A stretch of DNA of 64,000 bases from DASQPR01 sp963727415 (GTDB lineage Bacteria > Actinomycetota > Actinomycetes > Mycobacteriales > Micromonosporaceae): NCBI GenBank assembly GCA_963727415.1, contig CAVSGF010000001.1, forward strand, positions 372,001 to 436,000, in the 5' to 3' direction. The notes beneath the pieces were generated by a model. It searched no databases. It saw nothing but the letters and a program-made list of their open reading frames with translations, and had not been told where the DNA came from. Positions 44,195-53,031 of this stretch are shown here, piece by piece. The translations under genes and the position numbers were made by a program. The stretch's first letter is position 1, and each line of letters starts with the position of its first letter.

Positions 44195-44862
44195 CGCCGC
44201 AACCACTCCTCGGCTCGTCGCAAATCATCCTCGGTGTCGCAATCGAACCATGGCGGCGGCTCCAACCGGCTGCGGACCCGTACCACGTCGAGTCCGGCGA
44301 GGACCGCGCGCAGCGGCTGGTTCGCCGGGTCCGGCACGGCTCGCAGCGCACCGGCCAGCGCCGACGACTGCCAGACACCGCATAACCACTGCTCGCGACC
44401 ATCGACGTCGACGAAGACGGCGCCATCGTGCCCGGCCGCGGCTGTACGGAGAAGATCAACGGCCGTGGCGGTCAGCAACGGCAAGTCGCCGCCGAGAACG
44501 GCGGTTACCGGTGGCCAGTCGCCACCGGTCACCTGAGGCGGCGGCGCGGAGTCCGGACGCTCGCCCACCGTGAGCGCGGCCGGCACACTGTCGGGGCGGA
44601 TCGCCGCCGCCAGCGCGGCTACCGGACCACCGCCGGGCGGATGCTCCCGCACCACCCGGACCCCGGCCGGTACCGGCAGGCCGGGGGGGCCCACGATGAC
44701 GGTGACGCTGGCGTCCGCCACGGCCGCGAGCACCCGCCGAATCATCGGTACACCGTCCACGACCAGCGCGGGCTTGGGGGCACCACCCAGCCGGCTTGCC
44801 CGTCCGCCAGCCAGGATGACCGCGGCCAGGGCGGGGCGGTCGAGCGTGTCAGCGACGGTCAT
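44191..44862 (-). CDS. mobA: Molybdenum cofactor guanylyltransferase
   Basis: 223 residues. It joins GMP to molybdopterin to make MGD. Nucleotide-binding N-terminus AAVILAGGRASRLGGAPKPA, the Asp motif in VTAVLGGDLPLL, and the segment FVDVDGREQWLCGVW fit MobA. The gene overlaps the preceding kinase-like gene by 14 bases and the following DUF6457 gene by 4, so the three form a translationally linked operon on the minus strand, convergent with the FdhF gene. Confidence 0.9.
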   Translation of the reverse strand: MTVADTLDRPALAAVILAGGRASRLGGAPKPALVVDGVPMIRRVLAAVADASVTVIVGPPGLPVPAGVRVVREHPPGGGPVAALAAAIRPDSVPAALTVGERPDSAPPPQVTGGDWPPVTAVLGGDLPLLTATAVDLLRTAAAGHDGAVFVDVDGREQWLCGVWQSSALAGALRAVPDPANQPLRAVLAGLDVVRVRSRLEPPPWFDCDTEDDLRRAEEWLRR

Positions 44863-45358
44863 GCCCAGCGTCCAGCAGTGGCTCGTCGAAAAGGGCCATC
44901 TCGGTGGAGTCCGGCGTATCGAAGAACGGCCGCCACTGCTCCATCATCTCGCGGGTGATGGGGGACGAGGTCCACGTCGGGGTCTGGTTGCGCTCCTGCA
45001 CGCGGCGCCACAGCTCGTCCGCGGGCACGTCGAGGAAGTGCAACTCCACCCCGGCACCGACCGCCCGAGCGCCCAGCCGCTTCTCATCGCGATCCGCACG
45101 CAGCCAGAAACCGGACTCCAAGATCACATTGGTACCGAGACTGAGCAGCCGCTGAGCGTGCTGCCAGAAGATCACTTCCAAACGTTCCCTGGGCGGCTCG
45201 TCATGAAGGTCGATGCACATTTGATCGAGCCATTCATCCGGGCACAGCCGGACCGCTGGCAAGCGCGCCGCCAGCCACAATGAGAGTGTGGTCTTGCCGG
45301 AACCGGGCAGACCGCAGATGAGAACGAGACGAGCTGTCACCTCCGGATGATCACACAT
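44849..45358 (-). CDS. AAA/P-loop kinase-like ATPase
   Basis: 169 residues from ATG 45358 (CDHPEVTARLVLICGLPGSG). Walker A is GLPGSGKTTLS; LCPDEWLDQMCIDLHDEPPR and NVILESGFWLRADRDEKRLG follow the zeta-toxin/gluconate-kinase-like pattern of small P-loop kinases, with the lid in RRVQERNQTPTW. Its substrate is unknown. It leads the mobA-DUF6457 operon with a 14-base overlap and is divergent from fdhD with 50 bases between starts. Confidence 0.82.
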   Translation of the reverse strand: MCDHPEVTARLVLICGLPGSGKTTLSLWLAARLPAVRLCPDEWLDQMCIDLHDEPPRERLEVIFWQHAQRLLSLGTNVILESGFWLRADRDEKRLGARAVGAGVELHFLDVPADELWRRVQERNQTPTWTSSPITREMMEQWRPFFDTPDSTEMALFDEPLLDAGHDRR

Positions 45359-45408
45359 GGCCGATTGCCGCGTTCGCATGATCGTGGCCGAGCGCGCAAG
45401 ATGGCCGT

Positions 45409-46248
45409 ATGGGACGAGTTACCTCACGGCGGGGATTAGTCCACATCAACGTCGCCGACGGCACGTCGATACGGCGGCCGGACACCCTCACCGCTGAGGA
45501 ACCGCTGGAGATCCGGGTCGGCCCGGCCAGAGGGCCGAAGCGCGCACTGGCGGTCACCATGCGTACCCCCGGAGAGGATCTAGACCTGGCAATCGGCTTC
45601 CTCCTAACCGAGGGCCTGATCCGGTCCGCCGAGGATATCCGCACCGCTCAGCTATGCGCCGGTGACATCGAACCCAACACCTACAACGTCGTTGACGTGA
45701 CCCTCGCCGACCATGTGCCCGCGCCCGAGGTCGATCCGGCACGGAACTTCTACACCACGTCGTCCTGTGGCGTCTGTGGCAAGGCCAGCATCGACGCGGT
45801 CCGGACCAAGTCCCGCTTCCCGGTCGCGCCGGACGCCGCCCAGATCAGCGCGACGGTCCTCGCCGGCCTGCCTGACGCGCTGCGGGCCGCGCAGCGGACG
45901 TTCGCGGCGACCGGCGGGCTGCACGCGGCCGGGCTGTTCCGCACGTCCGGCGATCTGGTCGCCATACGCGAAGACGTGGGCCGGCACAACGCCGTCGACA
46001 AGATCGTCGGGTGGGCGGTACGGGAAACGAAGCTGCCGCTCGCCAGCCACGTACTGCTCGTGTCCGGGCGGACCAGCTTCGAACTGGTCCAGAAAGCCTC
46101 AATGGCGGGCGTCCCGATCATCGCCTCCGTCTCGGCGCCCAGCACGCTTGCCGTGGAGCTTGCGGATGAGCTTGGGTTGACGGTGGTCGGGTTCCTGCGC
46201 AAGCCGACCATGAACGTCTACACCCGGCCTGATCGGGTCGCTGCCTAG
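45409..46248 (+). CDS. fdhD: Formate dehydrogenase sulfur-carrier FdhD
   Basis: 279 residues. FdhD passes sulfur from a cysteine desulfurase to the Moco of formate-dehydrogenase-type enzymes. The reactive CGVCG motif (Cys120, Cys123) is present in TSSCGVCGKASID; EDVGRHNAVDKIVGWAV and SGRTSFELVQKA are the conserved C-terminal blocks. Its proximity supports the 757-residue oxidoreductase as client. It converges with the DUF4192 gene across 29 bases. Confidence 0.95.
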   Translation: MGRVTSRRGLVHINVADGTSIRRPDTLTAEEPLEIRVGPARGPKRALAVTMRTPGEDLDLAIGFLLTEGLIRSAEDIRTAQLCAGDIEPNTYNVVDVTLADHVPAPEVDPARNFYTTSSCGVCGKASIDAVRTKSRFPVAPDAAQISATVLAGLPDALRAAQRTFAATGGLHAAGLFRTSGDLVAIREDVGRHNAVDKIVGWAVRETKLPLASHVLLVSGRTSFELVQKASMAGVPIIASVSAPSTLAVELADELGLTVVGFLRKPTMNVYTRPDRVAA

Positions 46249-46277
46249 CCGAGGCCCGCGATCACTACGAAGTCGCC

Positions 46278-47357
46278 TCACCGGCTACGCGCTCGCGCCC
46301 CCCGTCGGTTCCGGGTGGAGTGCCGACGCGCGGTCCGCCGCAGCGCGGTCCGGCGTCGTAGCGGCGCCGACTCATCATCGCCCTCCATCGCGTCGACGTA
46401 CTCGCGCGGCGAGAGCCCGCCCTCGATGGCCTGGAGCAGCAGACGCGCCATCGCATAGTCGGCGTCGGCGGCCAGCGCTCGCTCCAGAGCGATCGTGCTG
46501 ATGGCACCGTCACCCGCCCGCCATGAGGCGAACGCGAGCAGCGTTCCGGGCGCGGCGGCGAGTTCCGGCTCGCATCGCCGAAGCACGTCCGTCCACAACG
46601 CGACGTGGGTATCGACGGCGGTCCCGACACCGTCCCAGGCGTAGTCACGGACGGTCACATTGATCAGCAGTAGTGCCAGCCAGGCCACCTCGTCGGCGGT
46701 CAGTGCCGCGCCGGACGCGATCCGCGCGACCGCTCGGTCCACGGCGATCATGCCGGTGACCGCCGAGAGAGCCGCCACGTCGCCCCTGCGTTCCGTGGTC
46801 ACCAACCGGGCGAGGCGACCCTCGGCTCGGGCCGCGGCCGCGGTCAACTCGGCTCGCTCCTCGCCGCCCACCGGCGCCAGCCGGTGGGCCAGCTCGTCCC
46901 GGTTAGCGGATGTGGTCAGCCCGAAGTAGGTGGCCTCGGCCGCGACCCGAGAGCTGCTGACGTCCACCGCCGTGCCGTCCGGCGAGCAGCACTCCGGGTT
47001 CGTGCACAGGTAAGACCAGTAGCGCCCGCCGGCGACCCGAAGCATTTCCAGGACCTGAACCGAACGCGCGTCCAGCGCCGCGGCGGTCGCGTCCACCGCC
47101 GCGGAGACCGGATCATGGTCGCCGTAGCCGACGATCAGCGCTCCGGTGATCCGCTGGCGCTGCACGATCTCAGCGACATAGTCGGCGGTCGCCGAGCGAC
47201 CGTCGGATTCAGGCAGGTCAACGCGGAGTTCAAAGACCACCACCCGATCGCGCAGCCCGACCACCACCAGACTCTCTGAGGGGGTGAAGCCAAGCAGGTA
47301 CGGCACAGCGGCGACCAGGTCATGCGGCGTGCTGATTCGAAGTCTCGATTCGTCCAT
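46278..47357 (-). CDS. DUF4192 family protein
   Basis: 359 residues from ATG 47357. DUF4192 signature: RISTPHDLVAAVPYLLGFTP, SESLVVVGLRDRVVVFELRV, RYWSYLCTNPECCSPDGTAV, and RDYAWDGVG. The tail is very Arg-rich (RRRTALRRTARRHSTRNRRG), which could bind nucleic acid. The family is conserved in actinobacteria and of unknown function. Confidence 0.85.
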   Translation of the reverse strand: MDESRLRISTPHDLVAAVPYLLGFTPSESLVVVGLRDRVVVFELRVDLPESDGRSATADYVAEIVQRQRITGALIVGYGDHDPVSAAVDATAAALDARSVQVLEMLRVAGGRYWSYLCTNPECCSPDGTAVDVSSSRVAAEATYFGLTTSANRDELAHRLAPVGGEERAELTAAAARAEGRLARLVTTERRGDVAALSAVTGMIAVDRAVARIASGAALTADEVAWLALLLINVTVRDYAWDGVGTAVDTHVALWTDVLRRCEPELAAAPGTLLAFASWRAGDGAISTIALERALAADADYAMARLLLQAIEGGLSPREYVDAMEGDDESAPLRRRTALRRTARRHSTRNRRGARARSR

Positions 47358-47408
47358 GAACGCCAGCCTGGCCGACGGCACGGCGGGCCGGACAGCATGA
47401 TCTTTTTC

Positions 47409-47436
47409 CTGTGGATGACACGCGTGATATCCACAG
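47409..47436. promoter_or_regulatory. Inverted repeat in divergent promoter (possible operator)
   Basis: ctgtggat (47409-47416) and atccacag (47429-47436) form an 8-bp dyad, with another ctgtgga immediately after. It sits between the DUF4192 and fructosamine-kinase starts. An operator is inferred; no cognate regulator is known. Confidence 0.35.
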
Positions 47437-47533
47437 CTGTGGAACTGACCGAACGGATTAAGCGCCGCTGCGAGCCAGCCAGATATGCCATGTCGCGCCG
47501 AACCGCCAGGGCGGTCGTCGTAACCTGCTGCTC

Positions 47534-48427
47534 GTGGACATCGCATACCTGCGGGCACATCCGGAGCACCTGCCCACGTTCCTGACCCACCAGCGCATCC
47601 GGGAAACGCCGGTGCACGGCGGCTCGATCGCCAGCGCGGCCCGGCTGACTCTCGACGACGGCACCTCGATCTTCACGAAGACATGGCCGGAGGGGGACCA
47701 GCCACCGACCGGCTACTTCGAGGCCGAGGCGAGCGGCCTGCGCTGGCTGGACGAGGTCGCTGACGGCGTACCGGTGCCAGCCGTCATCGTCGCACTTCCG
47801 CAGCTCATCGCCCTGGACTGGATCGACGAGGCAAGCCCCGGCCGGGCCGCCGCGAGAGCGTTCGGCGCGGCTCTGGCTCGCACCCACGGGGCGGGCTCGG
47901 ATCACTTCGGCGCCCGCTGGGCCGGGTACATCGGCTCACTGCCGCTGGACAACACCCCGTCCGGTGGCCCGTGGTCGGCGTGGTTCGGCAGCCGTCGGCT
48001 GCGGCCGTACCTGGAGATGTCGGTGGCGCGCGGCGCGATCGGTGACGCTGACGCCGCGGTGGTCGACGACTTGATCAATAACCTCGATCGGTACGCCGGT
48101 CCGGCCGATGACGAACCGCCCGCACGGATCCACGGCGACCTCTGGCCCGGCAACCTCATGTGGACCGGCCGCGAGGCCGTCGCGATCGACCCGGCTGCCC
48201 ACGGCGGCCATCGCGAGACCGACATAGCAACGCTGCACCTGTGGGGCGGCGCACCGCTCCTGGACGACATCATCGACGGCTACCAGTCAGTAGCTCCGCT
48301 GGCACCGGGATGGGTGGACCGGATCCCGTTGCACCAGCTACACCTGTTGCTGGTGCACACGGCGCTGTTCGGTACGTCGTACCGGGACGGGCTGATGTCA
48401 GCGGTACGCGATACGGTCAAGGCGTGA
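47534..48427 (+). CDS. Fructosamine kinase-family protein
   Basis: 297 residues. APH-like kinase fold: IFTKTWPEGD (ATP-binding Lys), YFEAEASGLRWL, catalytic loop RIHGDLWPGNLMW and metal motif VAIDPAAHGGHRETDIA. These match the fructosamine-3-kinase/ketosamine kinase family, which repairs glycated proteins; substrate is unproved. GTG start. Its TGA overlaps the moaA GTG (GTGA), so it is translationally coupled to moaA, an unexpected operon partner. Confidence 0.88.
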   Translation: MDIAYLRAHPEHLPTFLTHQRIRETPVHGGSIASAARLTLDDGTSIFTKTWPEGDQPPTGYFEAEASGLRWLDEVADGVPVPAVIVALPQLIALDWIDEASPGRAAARAFGAALARTHGAGSDHFGARWAGYIGSLPLDNTPSGGPWSAWFGSRRLRPYLEMSVARGAIGDADAAVVDDLINNLDRYAGPADDEPPARIHGDLWPGNLMWTGREAVAIDPAAHGGHRETDIATLHLWGGAPLLDDIIDGYQSVAPLAPGWVDRIPLHQLHLLLVHTALFGTSYRDGLMSAVRDTVKA

Positions 48428-49425
48428 GCGCACTCGTCGACGCCTTCGGCCGGACCGCTGTTGATCTCCGCGTGTCACTGACTGACCGGTGCAACCTGCG
48501 GTGCACCTATTGCATGCCGGCAGAGGGCCTGGACTGGCTGCCCAACCCCGCCGTGCTCACCGACGATGAGGTCAATCGGCTGATCGACATCGCCGTCACC
48601 CGGCTCGGCGTCCGCGAGGTCCGGTTCACCGGCGGCGAGCCGCTGCTGCGCAAGGGGTTGATCAAGATCGTCGCCGCGACCGCCCGGCTGCGGCCCCGTC
48701 CGACGATTTCGATCACCACGAACGGCCTCGGGCTGACACGGCTGGCGGCACCACTGCGTGAGGCCGGGCTCGACCGGATCAACGTGTCCGTGGACACCCT
48801 CGACGAACAGCGCTTCGAAGCGCTGACCCGCCGGCAAAGGCTCTCCGATGTGCTGGCCGGGCTGTTCGCCGCGCGCGACGCCGGACTCGACCCCGTCAAG
48901 ATCAACACCGTCCTGATGCGTGGAGTGAACGACGACGAAGCGCCTGCTTTGCTGCGGTTCGCCCTGATGAACCGCTTTGAGCTGCGATTCATCGAGCAGA
49001 TGCCGCTCGATGCCGGGCACATCTGGTCCAGGCACACCATGGTCACCGCCGCCGAGATTCTTGATTCGTTGCAGGCCGAGTACACGCTGACCCCCGATCC
49101 GTCTCACCGCGGCGCGGCGCCGGCCGAGACCTGGCTGGTCACTTCGCACGGTGACGGCACACAGCGAGTCGGCATCATCGGAAGCGTGACCCGGCCCTTC
49201 TGCGGCGACTGCGACCGCACCCGGTTGACCGCCGACGGCCAGATCCGCAACTGCCTGTTCGGCGGGGACGAGGCGGACCTGCGCGGGGCTCTGCGCGCGG
49301 GCGCGTCGGACGAGACCATCGCCACGCTGTGGGTTGATGCCATGGCCCGTAAGGCGCCGGGCCACGGCATCAACGACCCGTCGTTCCTGCAACCGGCGCG
49401 GCCCATGTCGGCGATCGGAGGCTGA
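48424..49425 (+). CDS. moaA: GTP 3',8-cyclase
   Basis: 333 residues from GTG 48424. A radical-SAM enzyme that starts Moco synthesis from GTP. The first [4Fe-4S] motif is CNLRCTYC (Cys23, 27, 30); FTGGEPLLRKG is the SAM-binding GGE; the C-terminal second cluster is FCGDCDRTRLTADGQIRNC. It ends in Gly-Gly, as needed for interaction with MoaC-side chemistry. moaD follows after 3 bases. Confidence 0.96.
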   Translation: MSALVDAFGRTAVDLRVSLTDRCNLRCTYCMPAEGLDWLPNPAVLTDDEVNRLIDIAVTRLGVREVRFTGGEPLLRKGLIKIVAATARLRPRPTISITTNGLGLTRLAAPLREAGLDRINVSVDTLDEQRFEALTRRQRLSDVLAGLFAARDAGLDPVKINTVLMRGVNDDEAPALLRFALMNRFELRFIEQMPLDAGHIWSRHTMVTAAEILDSLQAEYTLTPDPSHRGAAPAETWLVTSHGDGTQRVGIIGSVTRPFCGDCDRTRLTADGQIRNCLFGGDEADLRGALRAGASDETIATLWVDAMARKAPGHGINDPSFLQPARPMSAIGG

Positions 49426-49428
49426 CCG

Positions 49429-49668
49429 GTGCCGACCATTCGTTACTTCGCCGCGGCCCGCTCGGCGGCCGGACGCGCCGAGGAGATTGTTGACGCCGGT
49501 ACGCTGGCCGACCTGGTCGCCGCCGTCTCGTCCCAGCACGGCGGGCGGCTGGCCGATGTCCTGGCGTCGTCATCGTTCCTGGTAGACGGGCTGACCGCGC
49601 ACGATCATTCGGCTCCGCTGGCCGATGGCGCGACCGTCGACGTGTTGCCGCCATTCGCCGGCGGCTGA
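49429..49668 (+). CDS. moaD: Molybdopterin synthase sulfur-carrier subunit
   Basis: 79 residues, beta-grasp fold. It opens PTIRYFAAARSAAGRAEE and ends LPPFAGG with the terminal Gly-Gly that is thiocarboxylated. GTG start with GGAGG inside the end of moaA. The activating MoeB/MoeZ enzyme is not in this window. The large subunit MoaE is encoded 6 kb away on the other strand. Confidence 0.93.
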   Translation: MPTIRYFAAARSAAGRAEEIVDAGTLADLVAAVSSQHGGRLADVLASSSFLVDGLTAHDHSAPLADGATVDVLPPFAGG

Positions 49669-49719
49669 CCCCGCCGCGACCCGGTAAGCGCGTGGCGCCT
49701 CGCGGCGCCGGTCGGCTTC

Positions 49720-52700
49720 GTGCCAGGATGCCTCGTGCCCCCTGCCACGCTCGACGCCACGCGTCCCGCCGCCTGGGTCGCGGATCTGCATATCCACTCG
49801 AAGTATTCACGCGCATGCAGCCGCGATCTCGCCGTGCCGTCGTTGACCCGCACCGCGCTGGTCAAGGGCATCACGGTTCTGGGCACCGGCGACTTCACCC
49901 ACCCAGCCTGGCTCGCCCACCTACGCGAGCACCTGGTGCCGGCCGAGCCCGGCCTGTTCCGCGCCAGCGACGAGGTGATGGCCGGGGTACGCCGGACCCT
50001 GCCGCCCACGGTCGCGGCCGGCGACGCCCGGTTCATGCTGTCCGTCGAGATCTCCACGATCTACAAGCGCGACGACCGCACCCGTAAGGTGCATCATCTC
50101 GTCTACCTGCCCGGCTTCGACGCCGCCGAGCGCTTCAACGCGGCGCTTGGCCGGATTGGCAACATCGGCTCGGACGGGCGCCCCATCCTCGGGCTCGACT
50201 CACGCGACCTGCTGGAGATCGTGCTTGAGGCGAGCCCGGACGGATACCTCGTCCCGGCGCACATCTGGACGCCCTGGTTCTCGGCACTCGGATCGAAGTC
50301 CGGCTTCGACGCCATCGCCGACTGCTACGCCGATCTGGCTGAGCACATCTTCGCCGTCGAGACCGGCCTATCGTCCGACCCGGAGATGAACTGGCGGGTC
50401 TCCAGCCTGGACCGGTACCGGCTGGTCTCCAACTCCGACGCGCATTCGCTGCCGGCTCTCGGGCGGGAGGGAAACCTGCTGACCACGCCGGTCGACTACT
50501 TCGCGATCCGGGATGCCCTCCGCACCGGGTCCGGGCTGGCCGGCACCCTGGAGTTCTTTCCGGAAGAGGGCAAGTATCACGCCGACGGCCATCGCGCCTG
50601 CGGAGTCAGCTGGACCCCCGAACAGACCCAGGCAGCGGGAGGCAACTGCGAGAAGTGCGGCAAGCCGGTGACCGTCGGCGTGCTGAGCCGGGTCAGCGAG
50701 CTGGCCGACCGCGACGCTCCGAGATCGTCCGATCAGCGCGTGGAGTACCTGGTGCAGCTCGCCGAGGTAGCGGCCGAGATCGAAGGCGTCGGGGCCCGCT
50801 CGAAATCGGTCACGCACCGGATCGACAAGCTGGTCGCCACGCTGGGCCCGGAACTGCACATCCTTCGCTCGGCGCCGCTGGAGGAGATCCGCCGGGCCGG
50901 CGGTGAGAGGCTGGCCGAAGGAGTCCGGCGGCTTCGCACCGGGCAGGCACACCGGACCCCGGGGTACGACGGCGAGTATGGGGTGATCCGCCTGTTCGAC
51001 AGGCACGAACTGCGTGCCGACGCGGAGGCGTTGTTCGCGGTGCCGGAGTCGCTGTTCGCCACGGTGCCGGAGGATGTCAAACCGCCGGCCGGAGCCGCCG
51101 CCACGGCGGCCCCACGATCCCGGCGCGCACCCAAATCTCGCGAGCCACGTGAACAGCCGGTCCCACCGCCGATCACACCTCCGGTGTCCCCGCACGAACC
51201 GTTCGAGCCGATGCTCGCCGGAATGGAGGATGTGGGCACCGGGCTGCTCGATCGCCTCGACGCGATGCAGCGAGTTGCGGCGTCGGCACCGGGCGGACCC
51301 ATGCTGATCGTGGCCGGCCCAGGCACCGGCAAGACGCGCACCCTGACGCACCGGATCGCTTACCTCTGCGCGGACATGGGCGTCTACCCGGAGCAATGCC
51401 TGGCCATCACGTTTACCCGGCGGGCCGCGCAGGAGATGGCTGAGCGACTTGAGTCGCTGCTCGGCCCAGTCGCCGAGGACGTCACGGTCGCCACCTTCCA
51501 TGCGCTCGGGCTGATGATCCTTCGTGAGAACCATGCCGATGCTGGGCTGCCGAAACACTTCCGGATCGTCGACCCCGACGACACCACGGCCGAACCTGGC
51601 GCCGTGTCCCTCGACGACCTGCTGGCGATGCCCCTCAAGCTGCTGCGCGACCGGCCGGATCTGGTTGACCGGTACCGCGCCCGGTGGCCGTGGGTCTTCG
51701 TCGACGAGTACCAGGACGTCGACGCGGTGCAGTACGAGTTGTTGCGCCTGCTGTGCCCGACCAACGGCAACCTGTGCGCGATCGGCGATCCAGACCAGGC
51801 CATCTACTCCTTCCGTGGCGCGGACGTGTCGTTTTTCCTGCGCTTCGCCGAGGACTTCCCGGAAGCCCGGACGGTACGGCTAACCCGCAACTACCGATCG
51901 ACGGCCCCCATCCTCGCCACCGCCGTGCAGGCGATCGCCCCGACATCGCTGGTACGTGGTCGCCGGCTCGATCCGGCCAAGTTCGACCCGGAGGCCCCGC
52001 AAGTCGGCATGTACCAGGCCGGCTCAGTCTCGGATGAAGCCGACTTCGTCGTCCGCACCATCGACGAGATGGTCGGCGGCCTATCGCACCGATCCCTCGA
52101 CTCCGGGCGGGTGGACGGGCGGGCGCCGCTGGCCGATGGGGTGTCGTTCGGTGACATCGCCGTGCTGTACCGGACCGACGCCCAGTCGACCGCTGTCCTC
52201 GACGCCCTCGCACATGCCGGCATACCCGTGCAGAAGCGCTCGCACGACCGCTTCCGGGATCGCCCCGGGGTCGCCGAGATCGCCCGCGAACTGCGATTTC
52301 ACGGCAGCGCACCGCTTCCGGCAGCGCTCGCCTCGGCCACCGAAGCGGTGCTCGACCGGCTGACCACGCCGACCTTGCTGCAACCGGTCACGGACGCTCT
52401 TACCGCTACCGACATTCACATGGCCACCGACCTCCTCGCGCCGCTGGTACGCCGGTGTGGCGACGACGTCGAGCAGTTCCTCGCCGAGATCGGCACCGGC
52501 GCCGAGGTGGACGCGCTCGATCCACGCGCCGAAGCGGTGACCTTGCTGACCCTGCACGCCTCCAAGGGGCTGGAGTTCCCGATCGTCTTCCTCGTCGGCT
52601 GTGAGGATGGCCTGCTGCCGCTGCGGGGGTTCGACCGGCCCGCATCACCGGAGGCGGAGGCGGAGGCGATCGCGGAGGAGCGCCGATTGTTCTTCGTCGG

Positions 52701-52878
52701 CCTGACCCGGGCTCAGCAGCGGCTGTTCGTCTCCCACGCCAGGCGCCGCCACTGGCGCGGCAGCGAGCGGCAGATGGCGCCGTCCCGCTTCTTCGCCGCG
52801 ATCGATCCCCGCCTGTTCGAGCAGCGCGGCGACGAGCCGCCGCAGCGCCGTCGCGATCAGCAGATGCGCCTGCTCTGA
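49720..52878 (+). CDS. EndoQ-like PHP endonuclease fused to UvrD-type helicase
   Basis: 1052 residues. Residues ~20-400 match endonuclease Q: PHP metal motifs WVADLHIHSKYSRACSRD (His24, His26), GTGDFTHPAWL, LSVEISTIYK, LVPAHIWTPW, LVSNSDAHSLP, and the EndoQ zinc finger HRACGVSW with CEKCGKPVTVGVLSRVSELA. A Pro-rich linker (~450-500) leads to a superfamily 1 helicase: Walker A LIVAGPGTGKTRTLTHR (Lys538), TFTRRAAQEMA, VFVDEYQDVD (Asp662), GDPDQAIYSFRGAD, RLTRNYRS, LTLHASKGLEFPIVFL and EERRLFFVGLTRAQ. The helicase half is short (about 550 residues), with a reduced 2B domain. EndoQ cuts 5' of deaminated or abasic bases, so cutting and unwinding in one chain is proposed. Start GTG 49720; GTG 49735 is also plausible. 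Confidence 0.87.
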   Translation: MPGCLVPPATLDATRPAAWVADLHIHSKYSRACSRDLAVPSLTRTALVKGITVLGTGDFTHPAWLAHLREHLVPAEPGLFRASDEVMAGVRRTLPPTVAAGDARFMLSVEISTIYKRDDRTRKVHHLVYLPGFDAAERFNAALGRIGNIGSDGRPILGLDSRDLLEIVLEASPDGYLVPAHIWTPWFSALGSKSGFDAIADCYADLAEHIFAVETGLSSDPEMNWRVSSLDRYRLVSNSDAHSLPALGREGNLLTTPVDYFAIRDALRTGSGLAGTLEFFPEEGKYHADGHRACGVSWTPEQTQAAGGNCEKCGKPVTVGVLSRVSELADRDAPRSSDQRVEYLVQLAEVAAEIEGVGARSKSVTHRIDKLVATLGPELHILRSAPLEEIRRAGGERLAEGVRRLRTGQAHRTPGYDGEYGVIRLFDRHELRADAEALFAVPESLFATVPEDVKPPAGAAATAAPRSRRAPKSREPREQPVPPPITPPVSPHEPFEPMLAGMEDVGTGLLDRLDAMQRVAASAPGGPMLIVAGPGTGKTRTLTHRIAYLCADMGVYPEQCLAITFTRRAAQEMAERLESLLGPVAEDVTVATFHALGLMILRENHADAGLPKHFRIVDPDDTTAEPGAVSLDDLLAMPLKLLRDRPDLVDRYRARWPWVFVDEYQDVDAVQYELLRLLCPTNGNLCAIGDPDQAIYSFRGADVSFFLRFAEDFPEARTVRLTRNYRSTAPILATAVQAIAPTSLVRGRRLDPAKFDPEAPQVGMYQAGSVSDEADFVVRTIDEMVGGLSHRSLDSGRVDGRAPLADGVSFGDIAVLYRTDAQSTAVLDALAHAGIPVQKRSHDRFRDRPGVAEIARELRFHGSAPLPAALASATEAVLDRLTTPTLLQPVTDALTATDIHMATDLLAPLVRRCGDDVEQFLAEIGTGAEVDALDPRAEAVTLLTLHASKGLEFPIVFLVGCEDGLLPLRGFDRPASPEAEAEAIAEERRLFFVGLTRAQQRLFVSHARRRHWRGSERQMAPSRFFAAIDPRLFEQRGDEPPQRRRDQQMRLL

Positions 52879-53031
52879 CCGCGGATCTGTGACGGGTTCG
52901 CGACAGGTTGGCTACCCGGCGCCTCGGGGCATGGTGGGGCGTGACAGACAGCGATAACGTATCGACGACCAACGGGACCGCCCCGATGGCAGCAGCAGCC
53001 GCTTGCTCACATCCCGCCACGGGAGGTAGAG

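Noticed and set aside
47405..47445. DnaA boxes / replication origin at tgtggat and atatccaca
   Set aside because: Only three partial matches, no dnaA, dnaN or gyr gene nearby; better explained as a promoter dyad.
49720..50700. DNA polymerase III alpha or X-family PHP domain
   Set aside because: The zinc finger and ELADR segment after the PHP region fit EndoQ, and no polymerase domain follows.
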